From assembly GCA_016787665.1 (NCBI GenBank), contig JAEUUC010000002.1:1-64000 (forward strand): a stretch of DNA of 64,000 bases. Reading direction: 5' to 3'. Below are positions 41,520-50,083 of this stretch, piece after piece. Origin of the DNA: Cyclobacteriaceae bacterium. GTDB taxonomy: Bacteria; Bacteroidota; Bacteroidia; Cytophagales; Cyclobacteriaceae. Under the pieces are notes generated by a model. The model had not been told where the DNA came from. It did no database searches and was given only the letters and a program-made list of their open reading frames with translations. Positions within the stretch are counted from its first letter, which is position 1. Each line of letters begins with the position of its first letter. A program made the translations under genes and the position numbers.

Positions 41520-43853
41520 ATGTCTACCCCTGCTACGAGTGTTCCCATGGGCCAAAAAATTGCCTTTGGCGTTGGCATGTTAGCCAACCAGATGTTCCCC
41601 GCTGTCTTGGGAATTTTTATGACGGTGTTAATAAAAGACCTAGGCTTTCCGGGTTGGATGTGGGGCATAACGTTCTTTCTACCTCGGATTTTCGATGCAA
41701 TCACAGACCCCATCATGGGTTATATTTCCGATAACACCAAGTCGCGTTGGGGCAGGCGCAGACACTATGTTTTCATGGGTGCCGTGTTAATGGGAATCTC
41801 ATTTGTCGCCATGTGGCAGTTGTATCGTGAAGATGGCGTTACCTATATCTTCTACTATTTCGTGTTTTGGTCCTTCATCTTTTATTTGGGCTTAACTCTT
41901 TTTAGTGTTCCGTATGTTGCGATTGGTTATGAAATGAGCAACGACTTCCACGAGCGCACCAGCATCATGGCCATCGCCCAATTTATTGGACAATGGGCAT
42001 GGGTCATTGCTCCGTGGTTTTGGGTAATCATGTATGACAAGGGTTGGTTCGAATCAGCGGATGTTGCCACACGCACGTTGGCCGTTTGGGTGGGAGTTGC
42101 TTGTGCGATTTTCGCCATGATTCCGGCAATTTTCATCCCCGGCAAATCTTCACTGCACGAAAACTATGCGCCCCTCACCTTCCGGTCCATCGGCTTTAGC
42201 TTGAAAGAAATTTTCATGGGCTTCAAGGAGGCGTTTGCTTCAGAGCCTTTTCGAAAATTGTGTATTGCCACGTTTTTTATTTTTAACGCGTTCAATACGA
42301 TTGCCAGTTTCTCATTCTTCATCATCGTATATCACTTGTTCAATGGCGATGCCGGGGCCTCAGGTGTTTGGCCCACACTGTTCGGAAGTTTGGGTGCCTT
42401 GTCAACCACCTTCCTGGTCATACCCCTGGTTGCACGCATGTCGAAGAAACTCGGAAAAAAGCGCGCCTTTCTTCTGTCCCAGAGTATCTCCATTTTGGGA
42501 TATATTTTGTTTTGGTTTCTGTTTGTTCCCGGGAAGCCGTACATGTTCATTTTCGCGCTGCCACTCTTCTCATTCGGTATTGGAAGTCTTTTTACCATCA
42601 TGATGTCCATGACGGCCGATGTAATTGACCTGGATGAACTGAATACAGGAAAGAGACGCGAGGGTATTTTTGGAGCCATTTATTGGTGGATGGTCAAGGT
42701 GGGATTTGCTATTGCAGGTCTTTTGAGTGGAACGCTCATGACACTGGTCGGTTTCGATCCTAGTGTGGCCGTGCAGCCGGAAGGCGCCATCACGGGGTTG
42801 CGCATCTTCTTCTCGGGAATCCCCATCTTCGGTACGCTCATTGCCATTTACGTGATGCGCAACTACGATGTTGATGAGGCACGTGCCAATGAAATCCGGG
42901 CCGAGCTCGACAAACGAAAGGCTCCGACTTCAAAACCCACGTCATCGCTCTACCCGCGCGAAAAGTTCTTGCCCCCGGGCGCCATTCCAGTGCTCGCCAG
43001 CGACACTGACTTTAGCTCAAAGTCAATAGCGGAGACCCGAGAACTTTTTACCACTACCCTGAACCGGAGGCTTCATGGTATTTGCTTCAGTCCTTACATG
43101 GAAGGCCAAAATATCGGAGACCAGCTATCGCGGCAACAGATTGAAAGGCGAATGTCCATCGTAGCACCCTACGCCAAATGGATTCGTTCCTTTTCCTGCA
43201 CAGACGGTAATGAAAATATTCCCCCGGTAGCTCATGCCCACGGCCTGCAAACCATGGCAGGCGCCTGGATTGATGAGGACCGCGCAAACAACGACAAGGA
43301 AATTGACGCGTTAATCGCTCTTGCCAGGCAGGGCCATGTAGATATTGCCGTAGTCGGAAACGAGGTTCTGCTTCGCGGGGACATAAGCAAACAGGAATTG
43401 TTGCACTATATCCGTAAAGTGAAGCAGGCATTACCGAATATTCCGGTTGGGTATGTGGATGTTTATTACCAGTTTTCCGAACATCCCGAATTGGTCGATG
43501 CCTGTGATCTCGTGCTGATCAACGGCTATCCGTTCTGGGAGGGCTGCCCGATCGGCCAGGCGTCCGGCTATTTAAGCCAGATGTATGGAAAAGCTGTGTC
43601 AGCTGCCCGGGGCAAGAAAGTGATCATCACCGAAACGGGGTGGCCCGATCAGGGCAGCCGCACCGGTGAGGCGGAGCCATCGTCCGAGAACGCGATGCAG
43701 TACTTCATCAATGTCCAAAACTGGGCTAACCAGCAGGGCATCGAGCTATTCTATTTCTCTTCGTTTGATGAGTCATGGAAAGTTCGACATGAGGGTGATG
43801 TGGGGCAAGCCTGGGGACTTTGGGATAAGAATGAGAAACCAAAATACAAGTAA
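41520..43853 (+). CDS. GPH/MelB-type sugar symporter fused to a GH17 glucanase domain
   Basis: This 777-residue two-part protein begins with about 450 residues of a 12-helix glycoside-pentoside-hexuronide:cation symporter. It has the MelB signature RIFDAITDPIMGYISD (Asp59, Asp63), followed by SRWGRRRHY, and the later DVIDLDELNTGKRREG loop. A charged, Pro/Ser-rich linker (about 460-492) leads to a complete GH17 domain with acid/base Glu615 (AVVGNEVLLRG) and nucleophile Glu705 (VIITETGWPDQ). Both ends of MelB-type carriers face the cytoplasm, so the glucanase should hang on the inner face and cut beta-1,3-gluco-oligosaccharides as they enter. The frame is unbroken across the junction. The next gene, 2 bases on, is a free copy of the same GH17 domain. 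Confidence 0.9.
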   Translation: MSTPATSVPMGQKIAFGVGMLANQMFPAVLGIFMTVLIKDLGFPGWMWGITFFLPRIFDAITDPIMGYISDNTKSRWGRRRHYVFMGAVLMGISFVAMWQLYREDGVTYIFYYFVFWSFIFYLGLTLFSVPYVAIGYEMSNDFHERTSIMAIAQFIGQWAWVIAPWFWVIMYDKGWFESADVATRTLAVWVGVACAIFAMIPAIFIPGKSSLHENYAPLTFRSIGFSLKEIFMGFKEAFASEPFRKLCIATFFIFNAFNTIASFSFFIIVYHLFNGDAGASGVWPTLFGSLGALSTTFLVIPLVARMSKKLGKKRAFLLSQSISILGYILFWFLFVPGKPYMFIFALPLFSFGIGSLFTIMMSMTADVIDLDELNTGKRREGIFGAIYWWMVKVGFAIAGLLSGTLMTLVGFDPSVAVQPEGAITGLRIFFSGIPIFGTLIAIYVMRNYDVDEARANEIRAELDKRKAPTSKPTSSLYPREKFLPPGAIPVLASDTDFSSKSIAETRELFTTTLNRRLHGICFSPYMEGQNIGDQLSRQQIERRMSIVAPYAKWIRSFSCTDGNENIPPVAHAHGLQTMAGAWIDEDRANNDKEIDALIALARQGHVDIAVVGNEVLLRGDISKQELLHYIRKVKQALPNIPVGYVDVYYQFSEHPELVDACDLVLINGYPFWEGCPIGQASGYLSQMYGKAVSAARGKKVIITETGWPDQGSRTGEAEPSSENAMQYFINVQNWANQQGIELFYFSSFDESWKVRHEGDVGQAWGLWDKNEKPKYK

Positions 43854-43855
43854 CT

Positions 43856-44740
43856 ATGTCGTCTAAAGCCGAAAGATTGCTATCCCTGACAGGTCTCTCC
43901 TACGAGGGCCTTACGGCCGAATCACTGCGCGAACTGTTTCGAAAAGCTCTGAAAGCCGGAATGCATGGCCTTGGATTTAGTGCTTACGAAGAGGGTCAGA
44001 AACCAGGCGATCAATTAACCGAAAAACAAATTCGAAGAAGGCTTGAGATTATTCGGCCATACACGCAATGGGTTCGGTCCTTTTCATGCACGGAAGGCAA
44101 CGAATTGATCCCCAAAATTGCCAAGGAGCTCGGCATGAAAACATTGGTGGGTGCCTGGCTGGGTGATGACGATAAGATCAATCAGCAGGAGGTAAAAAAC
44201 CTCATTCAAACTTCTAAAGAAGGCTATGTAGACATCGCGGCTGTAGGCAACGAAGTAATGCTTCGGGGAGATTTAACCGAAGATGAGCTGATCCAGTTCA
44301 TCACCGATGTTAAGAAGGCGATCCCCGGCATTCCGGTCGGCTATGTAGACGCCTACTTTGAATTTGACGTTAAGCCACGCATTACCGAAGTATGCGATGT
44401 CGTGCTCGCGAATTGCTACCCGTACTGGGAAGGTTGCCACATCGATTATTCGCTCTTGTATATGAAAGAGATGTATAACCGGGCAACCCGCGCGGCCAAG
44501 GGAAAGCCGGTGATCATCACCGAAACCGGTTGGCCGAGCCAGGGGACAAACTTTGGCGCAGCAGCACCTTCGGAGGAGAATTTCATTAAGTACTTCATCA
44601 ATACTCAAAAGTGGTCAGCGGAAGATAACATTCCGGTGTTCTACTTCTCATCCTTTGACGAATCTTGGAAAGTGGGTGCCGAAGGCGATGTGGGAGCCTA
44701 TTGGGGCCTGTGGGATAAGCACGAGCGTTTGAAGTACTAG
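43856..44740 (+). CDS. GH17 beta-1,3-glucanase, cytosolic
   Basis: This 294-residue GH17 domain has no signal peptide. The catalytic residues are Glu133 (AAVGNEVMLRG) and Glu223 (VIITETGWPSQ). It aligns along its whole length with the C-terminal domain of the preceding fusion: WVRSFSCTEGNE against WIRSFSCTDGNE, IPVGYVDAYFEF against IPVGYVDVYYQF, and FYFSSFDESWKVGAEGDVG against FYFSSFDESWKVRHEGDVG. The two evidently arose by duplication. It begins 2 bases after the fusion stop and is the last gene of the locus. It is likely to hydrolyse or transglycosylate imported oligosaccharides in the cytosol. Confidence 0.9.
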   Translation: MSSKAERLLSLTGLSYEGLTAESLRELFRKALKAGMHGLGFSAYEEGQKPGDQLTEKQIRRRLEIIRPYTQWVRSFSCTEGNELIPKIAKELGMKTLVGAWLGDDDKINQQEVKNLIQTSKEGYVDIAAVGNEVMLRGDLTEDELIQFITDVKKAIPGIPVGYVDAYFEFDVKPRITEVCDVVLANCYPYWEGCHIDYSLLYMKEMYNRATRAAKGKPVIITETGWPSQGTNFGAAAPSEENFIKYFINTQKWSAEDNIPVFYFSSFDESWKVGAEGDVGAYWGLWDKHERLKY

Positions 44741-44789
44741 TGTGATCACGCGCCTTTAATGGTCGTAATAGTAATTCGGGCACGGAATA

Positions 44790-45368
44790 CTAATTCCTTC
44801 TCTTAACCAGCCTTTCATATCGGAACAGCAAGGCTGCAACGGAAAACAGGAAAGCGAAAAATGCATTTACTCCAATGATTTCCCCTACTGAACTGCCAGG
44901 ATAATGCTGCATGCCGGTGAGTAGGGCAATACCGGCAATGACGATCAATGAGCCGGCAGTGGCTAGCATGGTTAGTTCCATTCCTCGCGCGGTGAAGTTT
45001 GACAAGTAAGTGCCGACCATGACCACAGCTACCACGCCTATATACATCAAGTTGCCCGCATGGGGCCCTCCCCCAATCTGGCCCACCGCCAGATTGACCC
45101 ATATCAGAAGAAATGTAGAGCCGATGGCGGCAAGGCCAGCCAGTCGGTAGACAAAACTACCAGCATGCCGGGTAATCAGAACGAAGGCCAACCCTACGCC
45201 CACGATCAATAAACCCATCACAACAAAATCAGTTGCGCTCCAATTCACTTCGGTGGTAAACTGCATCGCAACCAGTGGAATCGCCAGAATCAGCAATGTG
45301 CCTGCGATCACGTAAAGTAACGAAGTGCCCAGTGAGGTTGATTTCAACATGGATTTAGTGGTTTTCAT
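44790..45368 (-). CDS. Six-helix membrane protein, unknown
   Basis: This is a 192-residue integral membrane protein with about six hydrophobic helices (LLYVIAGTLLILAIPLVAM, FVVMGLLIVGVGLAFVLI, AGLAAIGSTFLLIWVNLAV, LMYIGVVAVVMVGTYL, MLATAGSLIVIAGIALL, AFFAFLFSVAALLF). Polar positions are few and no catalytic or transport motif stands out. It is convergent with the glucan locus, 49 bases from its last gene, and is not part of it. A light similarity to DUF-type Bacteroidota membrane proteins is all I can offer. Confidence 0.78.
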   Translation of the reverse strand: MKTTKSMLKSTSLGTSLLYVIAGTLLILAIPLVAMQFTTEVNWSATDFVVMGLLIVGVGLAFVLITRHAGSFVYRLAGLAAIGSTFLLIWVNLAVGQIGGGPHAGNLMYIGVVAVVMVGTYLSNFTARGMELTMLATAGSLIVIAGIALLTGMQHYPGSSVGEIIGVNAFFAFLFSVAALLFRYERLVKRRN

Positions 45369-45444
45369 TGATGCTTCAAAAGTACTTTGTATTTAAAAGT
45401 AAAACAAGAAACCCTCTATTTTTTTGGCCTTTCGCCCCAAGATT

Positions 45445-46644
45445 TTAATCGCGAAAGCGCAACATGGTAAGTTCCTGCTGAATCAGCCGTGAGAGAATGT
45501 GAAAGTCCGACTTATCCAACTTTTCGCTTGTCAGCTGCTCCACCGCCCGCTGGAATAAAGCATCCAATTGCTTTACTTTGACAGCCACATCTTCGCTTGA
45601 TCGGATTTCAAGAAACTCCAGGAAATACTTATCTACCTGATCTTTCTTTCGTTTTGCAATCGAGTTTCGGATTGCCTGCACCCCCCCGTAAACAACAGCA
45701 ATAATCGATAGCACCAGCGCTATTGTGTCGGCATACCGCTCAAAGAAAGTTGGCTCATCGCGCCTGAGGTAAGCGGCCGTGCCGTCATGCAACGCAAAAA
45801 GAAGTGAGTTGGTGTCAAACCCCTCATTAATCGAACGGTACATGATGTCGCGGTGAACCATTTGCAAGCGCCTTTGAAAAATAAGTTCGGCAAGTTTATA
45901 CACGGAATTTTCTCCAACATTCTGATTGACGATTAAAACGGCCTCGGTTGCAATGGTATTGATCCGAATGGATTTCGATTCTCCCGGAATAGCGGGTAGT
46001 TCATAGGGCCGCAGGGCAGGATCATTAAGCGTCAGGAATTCAACCCAATTTTCGCTAAAGGAAAAAGGGTGCCATCCTTCTTTCAAATACCGGGATGCAC
46101 GTTCCCCATAAAAGGTGCCCCAAAAAACCACCACCTCAGGGTTGTCCTGAAACGTAACGAGCGTTGAATTCTGAATCCGTGCGCGGCTTAAAAAGCGCTG
46201 CAAGTTCAGCGCGGCCTCGCCTCCCAATAGTTCAACACCAACTCTCTTGCCCTCCAATAAATGCTTGGCTGTAGAGCCGGGTGGAAGCGGTTCTTTTGAA
46301 AAAGCAAAGAGCAATCGCGTTGTCAGTGGTAAAATCGACCGCAGGTTCCCCGATTCCTCACCCAATTCTTCAGCTAGCGGCACACTGTGGTTGTTTACGA
46401 ACGCAAGATCGGCCTTCCCTTGGGCAACCAGGCGGTTAGCCTCAATGGACGAGGCGGCCCGAACGATCGTAATGCGATAGCCGTTTTCCTCCAGAAACGG
46501 AACCAGGTGAGACGCCATGTAGTTATAGAAGTAATCCTTCTCCGGAATGGCTAGTCTGAACGAAATCTGAGGCTTGTAAATATCGCAACCAGAGACCCCC
46601 AGTACGAAAAGCAGAATAAATACAGTGACACGTTTCATTGCCAA
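45445..46644 (-). CDS. TAXI-type solute-binding lipoprotein with C-terminal membrane helix
   Basis: This 399-residue protein has a lipoprotein signal (FILLFVLGVSGC). The main domain (about 25-300) is a type II periplasmic binding fold of the TAXI/NMT1-like kind, with RLAIPEKDYFYNYMASHLVP, ANRLVAQGKADLAFVNN and YKLAELIFQRRL. After it comes a membrane helix (ALVLSIIAVVYGGVQAI, about 318-335) and a charged cytoplasmic tail of 60 residues. TAXI proteins normally feed fused TRAP permeases, but no permease gene is adjacent. The helix and cytoplasmic tail suggest a signalling or scaffold role rather than simple transport (inference). Confidence 0.75.
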   Translation of the reverse strand: MAMKRVTVFILLFVLGVSGCDIYKPQISFRLAIPEKDYFYNYMASHLVPFLEENGYRITIVRAASSIEANRLVAQGKADLAFVNNHSVPLAEELGEESGNLRSILPLTTRLLFAFSKEPLPPGSTAKHLLEGKRVGVELLGGEAALNLQRFLSRARIQNSTLVTFQDNPEVVVFWGTFYGERASRYLKEGWHPFSFSENWVEFLTLNDPALRPYELPAIPGESKSIRINTIATEAVLIVNQNVGENSVYKLAELIFQRRLQMVHRDIMYRSINEGFDTNSLLFALHDGTAAYLRRDEPTFFERYADTIALVLSIIAVVYGGVQAIRNSIAKRKKDQVDKYFLEFLEIRSSEDVAVKVKQLDALFQRAVEQLTSEKLDKSDFHILSRLIQQELTMLRFRD

Positions 46645-46724
46645 CTATTTCTTTTAAAGTTACAATCTGGCGGGCATAAAAACGCTTCACCTATGGAAAA
46701 AAGGAAAAACGGGTTTAAAAAAAC

Positions 46725-49700
46725 CTATCGGAAATTACGCCCCTCCGACCAGATTTTGGTTTGCTGAAATACGGGGGCGGGTTCCTTCCTGCGCGGATCG
46801 TGGATGGCTGTTTTCTCATCGGCCCGCGATACGGCCAGGGGCAGTTCGCCCGTCATCTGCGGAGTGAGCGTGCGCAGCAAGGCCGATAAATCAAAACAGC
46901 GCTGTACCACTACGTGGATCACCTCCCCTTCCTTCTGCACTTTGCCTTCCACCATCAGCAACCGCGACTGAATGATTTCCTTGCGATACTGATCGAACTG
47001 CTTTTTGAAAATCACCAGGTTGGCTACACCGGTCTCATCCTCCAGCGTAACAAAGCAAACACCCTTGGCGGTGCCGGGCCGCTGGCGCACTAAAATCAGT
47101 CCGGCCACTTTTACGCGCGCCCCATCAGGTAAGTCGGCCAGTTGGGCGGTGGCCACACTGTGCAGTTGCTCCAGTTGCGGGCGCACAAAACTCACAGGGT
47201 GCGCTTTCAGCGACAACGTGGTGGCGGCATAGTCGTGTACTACGTGCTCGGAAAGTTCCATGCCGGGCAGCGCTACCGCGGGCTCTTCCATCAGGCCACT
47301 GCCAAAAACAGCCGTGGGCTTTTCCTGAGTTGATACCTGCCACAGCGCCTGCCGCCTGTCGTGCTGTAAGGAACGAAACGCATCGGCATCGGCCAGTTTT
47401 TCCAACGTGGCCTCTCCTACCTCCAGCGCATGCAACTGCTGAATGGAAGTAAACCCGCTGCCGCGTGCGCGAATCAATCGCTGCGCATCTTCTTCTTTCA
47501 AGCCCCGCACTTGCCGAAAGCCTAATCGCACTGCGCAGTACTTGCCCGATTTTTCTTCCAGCTTGTAATCCCAATCCGAATAATTCACATCCACGGGCCG
47601 TACCTCTACGCCATGTTTTTGTGCATCGATCACCAGCTGCGCAGGCTGGTAGAAACCCATCGGCAAACTGTTGAGCAGCGCGCAGGCAAACACATCGGGG
47701 TAATAGCACTTCAGCCAGGCCGACACATACACCAGCAGGGCGAAACTCACGGCATGGCTCTCCGGAAAGCCGTAACTGCCAAACCCTTCCAGTTGCCGGA
47801 ACACCCGCTTGGCATATTCTTCTGTATATCCATTCTTTACCATGCCGCTGATCAACTTCTTTTCGAAGTGTGAGACCATGCCCTTGGCTTTGAAAGTGGC
47901 CATGCTTCTGCGCAGTTCATCGGCTTCCGTGGGCGAAAAGCCGGCCGCCACAATGGCGATCTTCATGGCCTGCTCCTGAAACAACGGCACGCCCAGAGTG
48001 CGGCCCAGAATCTCTTTTAGCTCGGGCGATGGATACTCTACCGGCTCCTCGCCATTGCGCCTGCGCAAGTACGGATGCACCATGTCGCCCTGAATGGGCC
48101 CCGGCCGCACGATGGCGACTTCAATTACCAAATCATAAAAACACCTGGGCTTCAGCCGTGGTAACATGGACTGCTGCGCGCGGCTCTCAATCTGGAATAC
48201 CCCAACGGTATCGGCATGGCTTACCATGTCGTACACGGCCGGGTCGTCTTGCGGAATGTTGGCCAGCGTAAGGTCTAGGTTGTAGTGTTGTTTGGCCAGG
48301 TCAAACGCTTTGCGGATGCACGTGAGCATGCCCAGCGCCAGCACATCAATCTTTAAAAACTTCAGCGTCTCAATGTCATCTTTATTCCACTCAATGTTGG
48401 TGCGGTTCTCCATGCGCGCGTTTAAAATCGGGCACAGGTCGCTGAGTTTACCTTGCGTGATCACAAACCCGCCCGTATGCTGGCCGAGTTGGCGCGGAAA
48501 GCCCATGTACTGGGCGGTGAGCTCCAGCACTTTTTTGATCAGCGCATCGTCCGGGTTGATGCCCTGCGAGCGGATGCGCACGGGGTCGAAGCCATCGGCC
48601 GAAAAACTCCAGATCAGGCCCGACAGCCGCGTGATGGTGTCGGCCGAGAGGCCCATGACTTTGCCCACATCGCGGATGGCGCCTTTGTGATGCAGTTCGG
48701 TAACGGTGGCTACTACGGCAGCCCGGTCGCGCCCGTATTTGGTGTAAATGTACTGCATCACCTCTTCGCGCCTTTCGTGTTCAAAGTCCACATCAATGTC
48801 GGGCGGCTCATTGCGTGCAGCGGAGATAAAGCGCTCGAACAGCAGATCGAACTTGGCCGGATCTACAGACGTGATGCCCAGGCAGTAACACACCGTAGAA
48901 TTGGCAGCCGAGCCCCGGCCCTGACACAGAATTTTCTGCTCGCGGGCGTAGCGCACAATGTCGTACACGGTGAGAAAATACTCCGCATAGTTCATCTGCT
49001 CGATAAAATTCAGTTCGTACTGAATTGTAGCTTTTACCTTGTCGGGAATGCGGTCGCCAAAGCGCTCGCGCGCGCCCTGCCAGGTTAAGTGCACGAGTTC
49101 CTCCTGCGGACTGCGCCCTGCGCTGGTGATCTCCTTCGGATATTGGTATTTCAATTCATCCAGCGAAAAGCGACACGCCCCGGCAATGGCCCGCGCATTT
49201 TCGATTGCTTGCGGATAGGGCCGGAAAAGCCGCTGCATTTCTTCCACCGGCTTCAGGTAGCGCTCAGCATTCGGGTGCAGGCGGAAGCCAGCCGTGTGGA
49301 TGGTACACTTCTCGCGCACACACGTTACTACATCTTGCAGTTCTCTGCGCTCGGCCCGGTGGTAGTGCACATCGTTGGTGGCCACCAGGCGCACATTCAA
49401 CTGCTCACTGAGTTGGTGAATCCGGTGCAGTCGCTTGCCGTCCAGTCCGTGGTACATGCGCGTGGCGGCAATCGATAGTGAGTCGCCCAATGCTTCGCGG
49501 TATTCGCCAATCATCTGTAAAAATTCTTCGGGCCACGAAAAATCATCGCGCAAAGCAGCCGGTGGCACCACCACCCACTGCATGCCGGCCGCGTGTGCGT
49601 ACACATCGGCCCGGAACAACTCGCACTTGCCTTTCTCCGTGCGCAGGTTACCGACCGTGAGCAAATGCGACAACCGTGCATACGCGTGGATGTCCGTGGG

Positions 49701-49931
49701 GTACGCCAGCAGACTGGGTCCATCCTGCACATCCACCCGACACGCGGGAATAAAACGAATGCCGTGCTTCTTCGCTGCTCCATGCGCCCGCACAATGCCT
49801 GCCAGCGTGTTTCGGTCGGTGATGGCAATGGCTTCATAGCCCAACTCTGCAGCCCGCTGCACCAACTCCTCCGGGTGCGAAGCCCCACGCAGAAAGGTGA
49901 AGTTGGAAGTGGTTTGGAGTTCGGAATACAC
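46725..49931 (-). CDS. dnaE2: Error-prone DNA polymerase DnaE2
   Basis: This 1068-residue C-family DNA polymerase makes damage-induced, mutation-prone repair synthesis together with ImuA and ImuB. The N-terminal PHP domain starts SNFTFLRGASHPEELVQRA. The polymerase active-site region includes PPDIDVDFEHERREEV and the fingers region FGSYGFPESHAVSFALLVY. A helix-hairpin-helix and an OB-fold (VKVAGLILVRQRPGTAKGV) complete the usual DnaE2 layout. The length is normal and the frame intact. It is the last gene of the minus-strand run beginning at 52752, separated from imuB by a 152-base gap that contains short tandem repeats. Confidence 0.96.
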   Translation of the reverse strand: MYSELQTTSNFTFLRGASHPEELVQRAAELGYEAIAITDRNTLAGIVRAHGAAKKHGIRFIPACRVDVQDGPSLLAYPTDIHAYARLSHLLTVGNLRTEKGKCELFRADVYAHAAGMQWVVVPPAALRDDFSWPEEFLQMIGEYREALGDSLSIAATRMYHGLDGKRLHRIHQLSEQLNVRLVATNDVHYHRAERRELQDVVTCVREKCTIHTAGFRLHPNAERYLKPVEEMQRLFRPYPQAIENARAIAGACRFSLDELKYQYPKEITSAGRSPQEELVHLTWQGARERFGDRIPDKVKATIQYELNFIEQMNYAEYFLTVYDIVRYAREQKILCQGRGSAANSTVCYCLGITSVDPAKFDLLFERFISAARNEPPDIDVDFEHERREEVMQYIYTKYGRDRAAVVATVTELHHKGAIRDVGKVMGLSADTITRLSGLIWSFSADGFDPVRIRSQGINPDDALIKKVLELTAQYMGFPRQLGQHTGGFVITQGKLSDLCPILNARMENRTNIEWNKDDIETLKFLKIDVLALGMLTCIRKAFDLAKQHYNLDLTLANIPQDDPAVYDMVSHADTVGVFQIESRAQQSMLPRLKPRCFYDLVIEVAIVRPGPIQGDMVHPYLRRRNGEEPVEYPSPELKEILGRTLGVPLFQEQAMKIAIVAAGFSPTEADELRRSMATFKAKGMVSHFEKKLISGMVKNGYTEEYAKRVFRQLEGFGSYGFPESHAVSFALLVYVSAWLKCYYPDVFACALLNSLPMGFYQPAQLVIDAQKHGVEVRPVDVNYSDWDYKLEEKSGKYCAVRLGFRQVRGLKEEDAQRLIRARGSGFTSIQQLHALEVGEATLEKLADADAFRSLQHDRRQALWQVSTQEKPTAVFGSGLMEEPAVALPGMELSEHVVHDYAATTLSLKAHPVSFVRPQLEQLHSVATAQLADLPDGARVKVAGLILVRQRPGTAKGVCFVTLEDETGVANLVIFKKQFDQYRKEIIQSRLLMVEGKVQKEGEVIHVVVQRCFDLSALLRTLTPQMTGELPLAVSRADEKTAIHDPRRKEPAPVFQQTKIWSEGRNFR

Positions 49932-50033
49932 GTTGGTTGCTAGTTGTTAGTTCACAGTTGTTGGTTGGTGGTTGCTGGTCTCTGGGTACTGGTTACTATT
50001 TGTCAGAAGCTAGCGGCCGGGTGGGACACGCCC

Positions 50034-50068
50034 AAGAACTAAGAACTAAGAACTAAGAACTAAGAACT
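50034..50068 (+). repeat. Five perfect tandem copies of AAGAACT
   Basis: The heptamer AAGAACT is repeated five times without error between imuB and dnaE2. The bases before it (49935-50000) are a GTT/GGT-rich simple sequence. Such tracts can change length by slippage. This one lies in the leader of dnaE2 (minus strand), where it could alter spacing or mRNA structure. Confidence 0.9.
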
Positions 50069-50083
50069 AACAACCATAAACCA

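Noticed and set aside
49935..50083. A CRISPR-like array suggested by the repeats before dnaE2.
   Set aside because: The repeat unit is 7 bases with no spacers, so it is a simple tandem repeat. No cas genes are present in the window.
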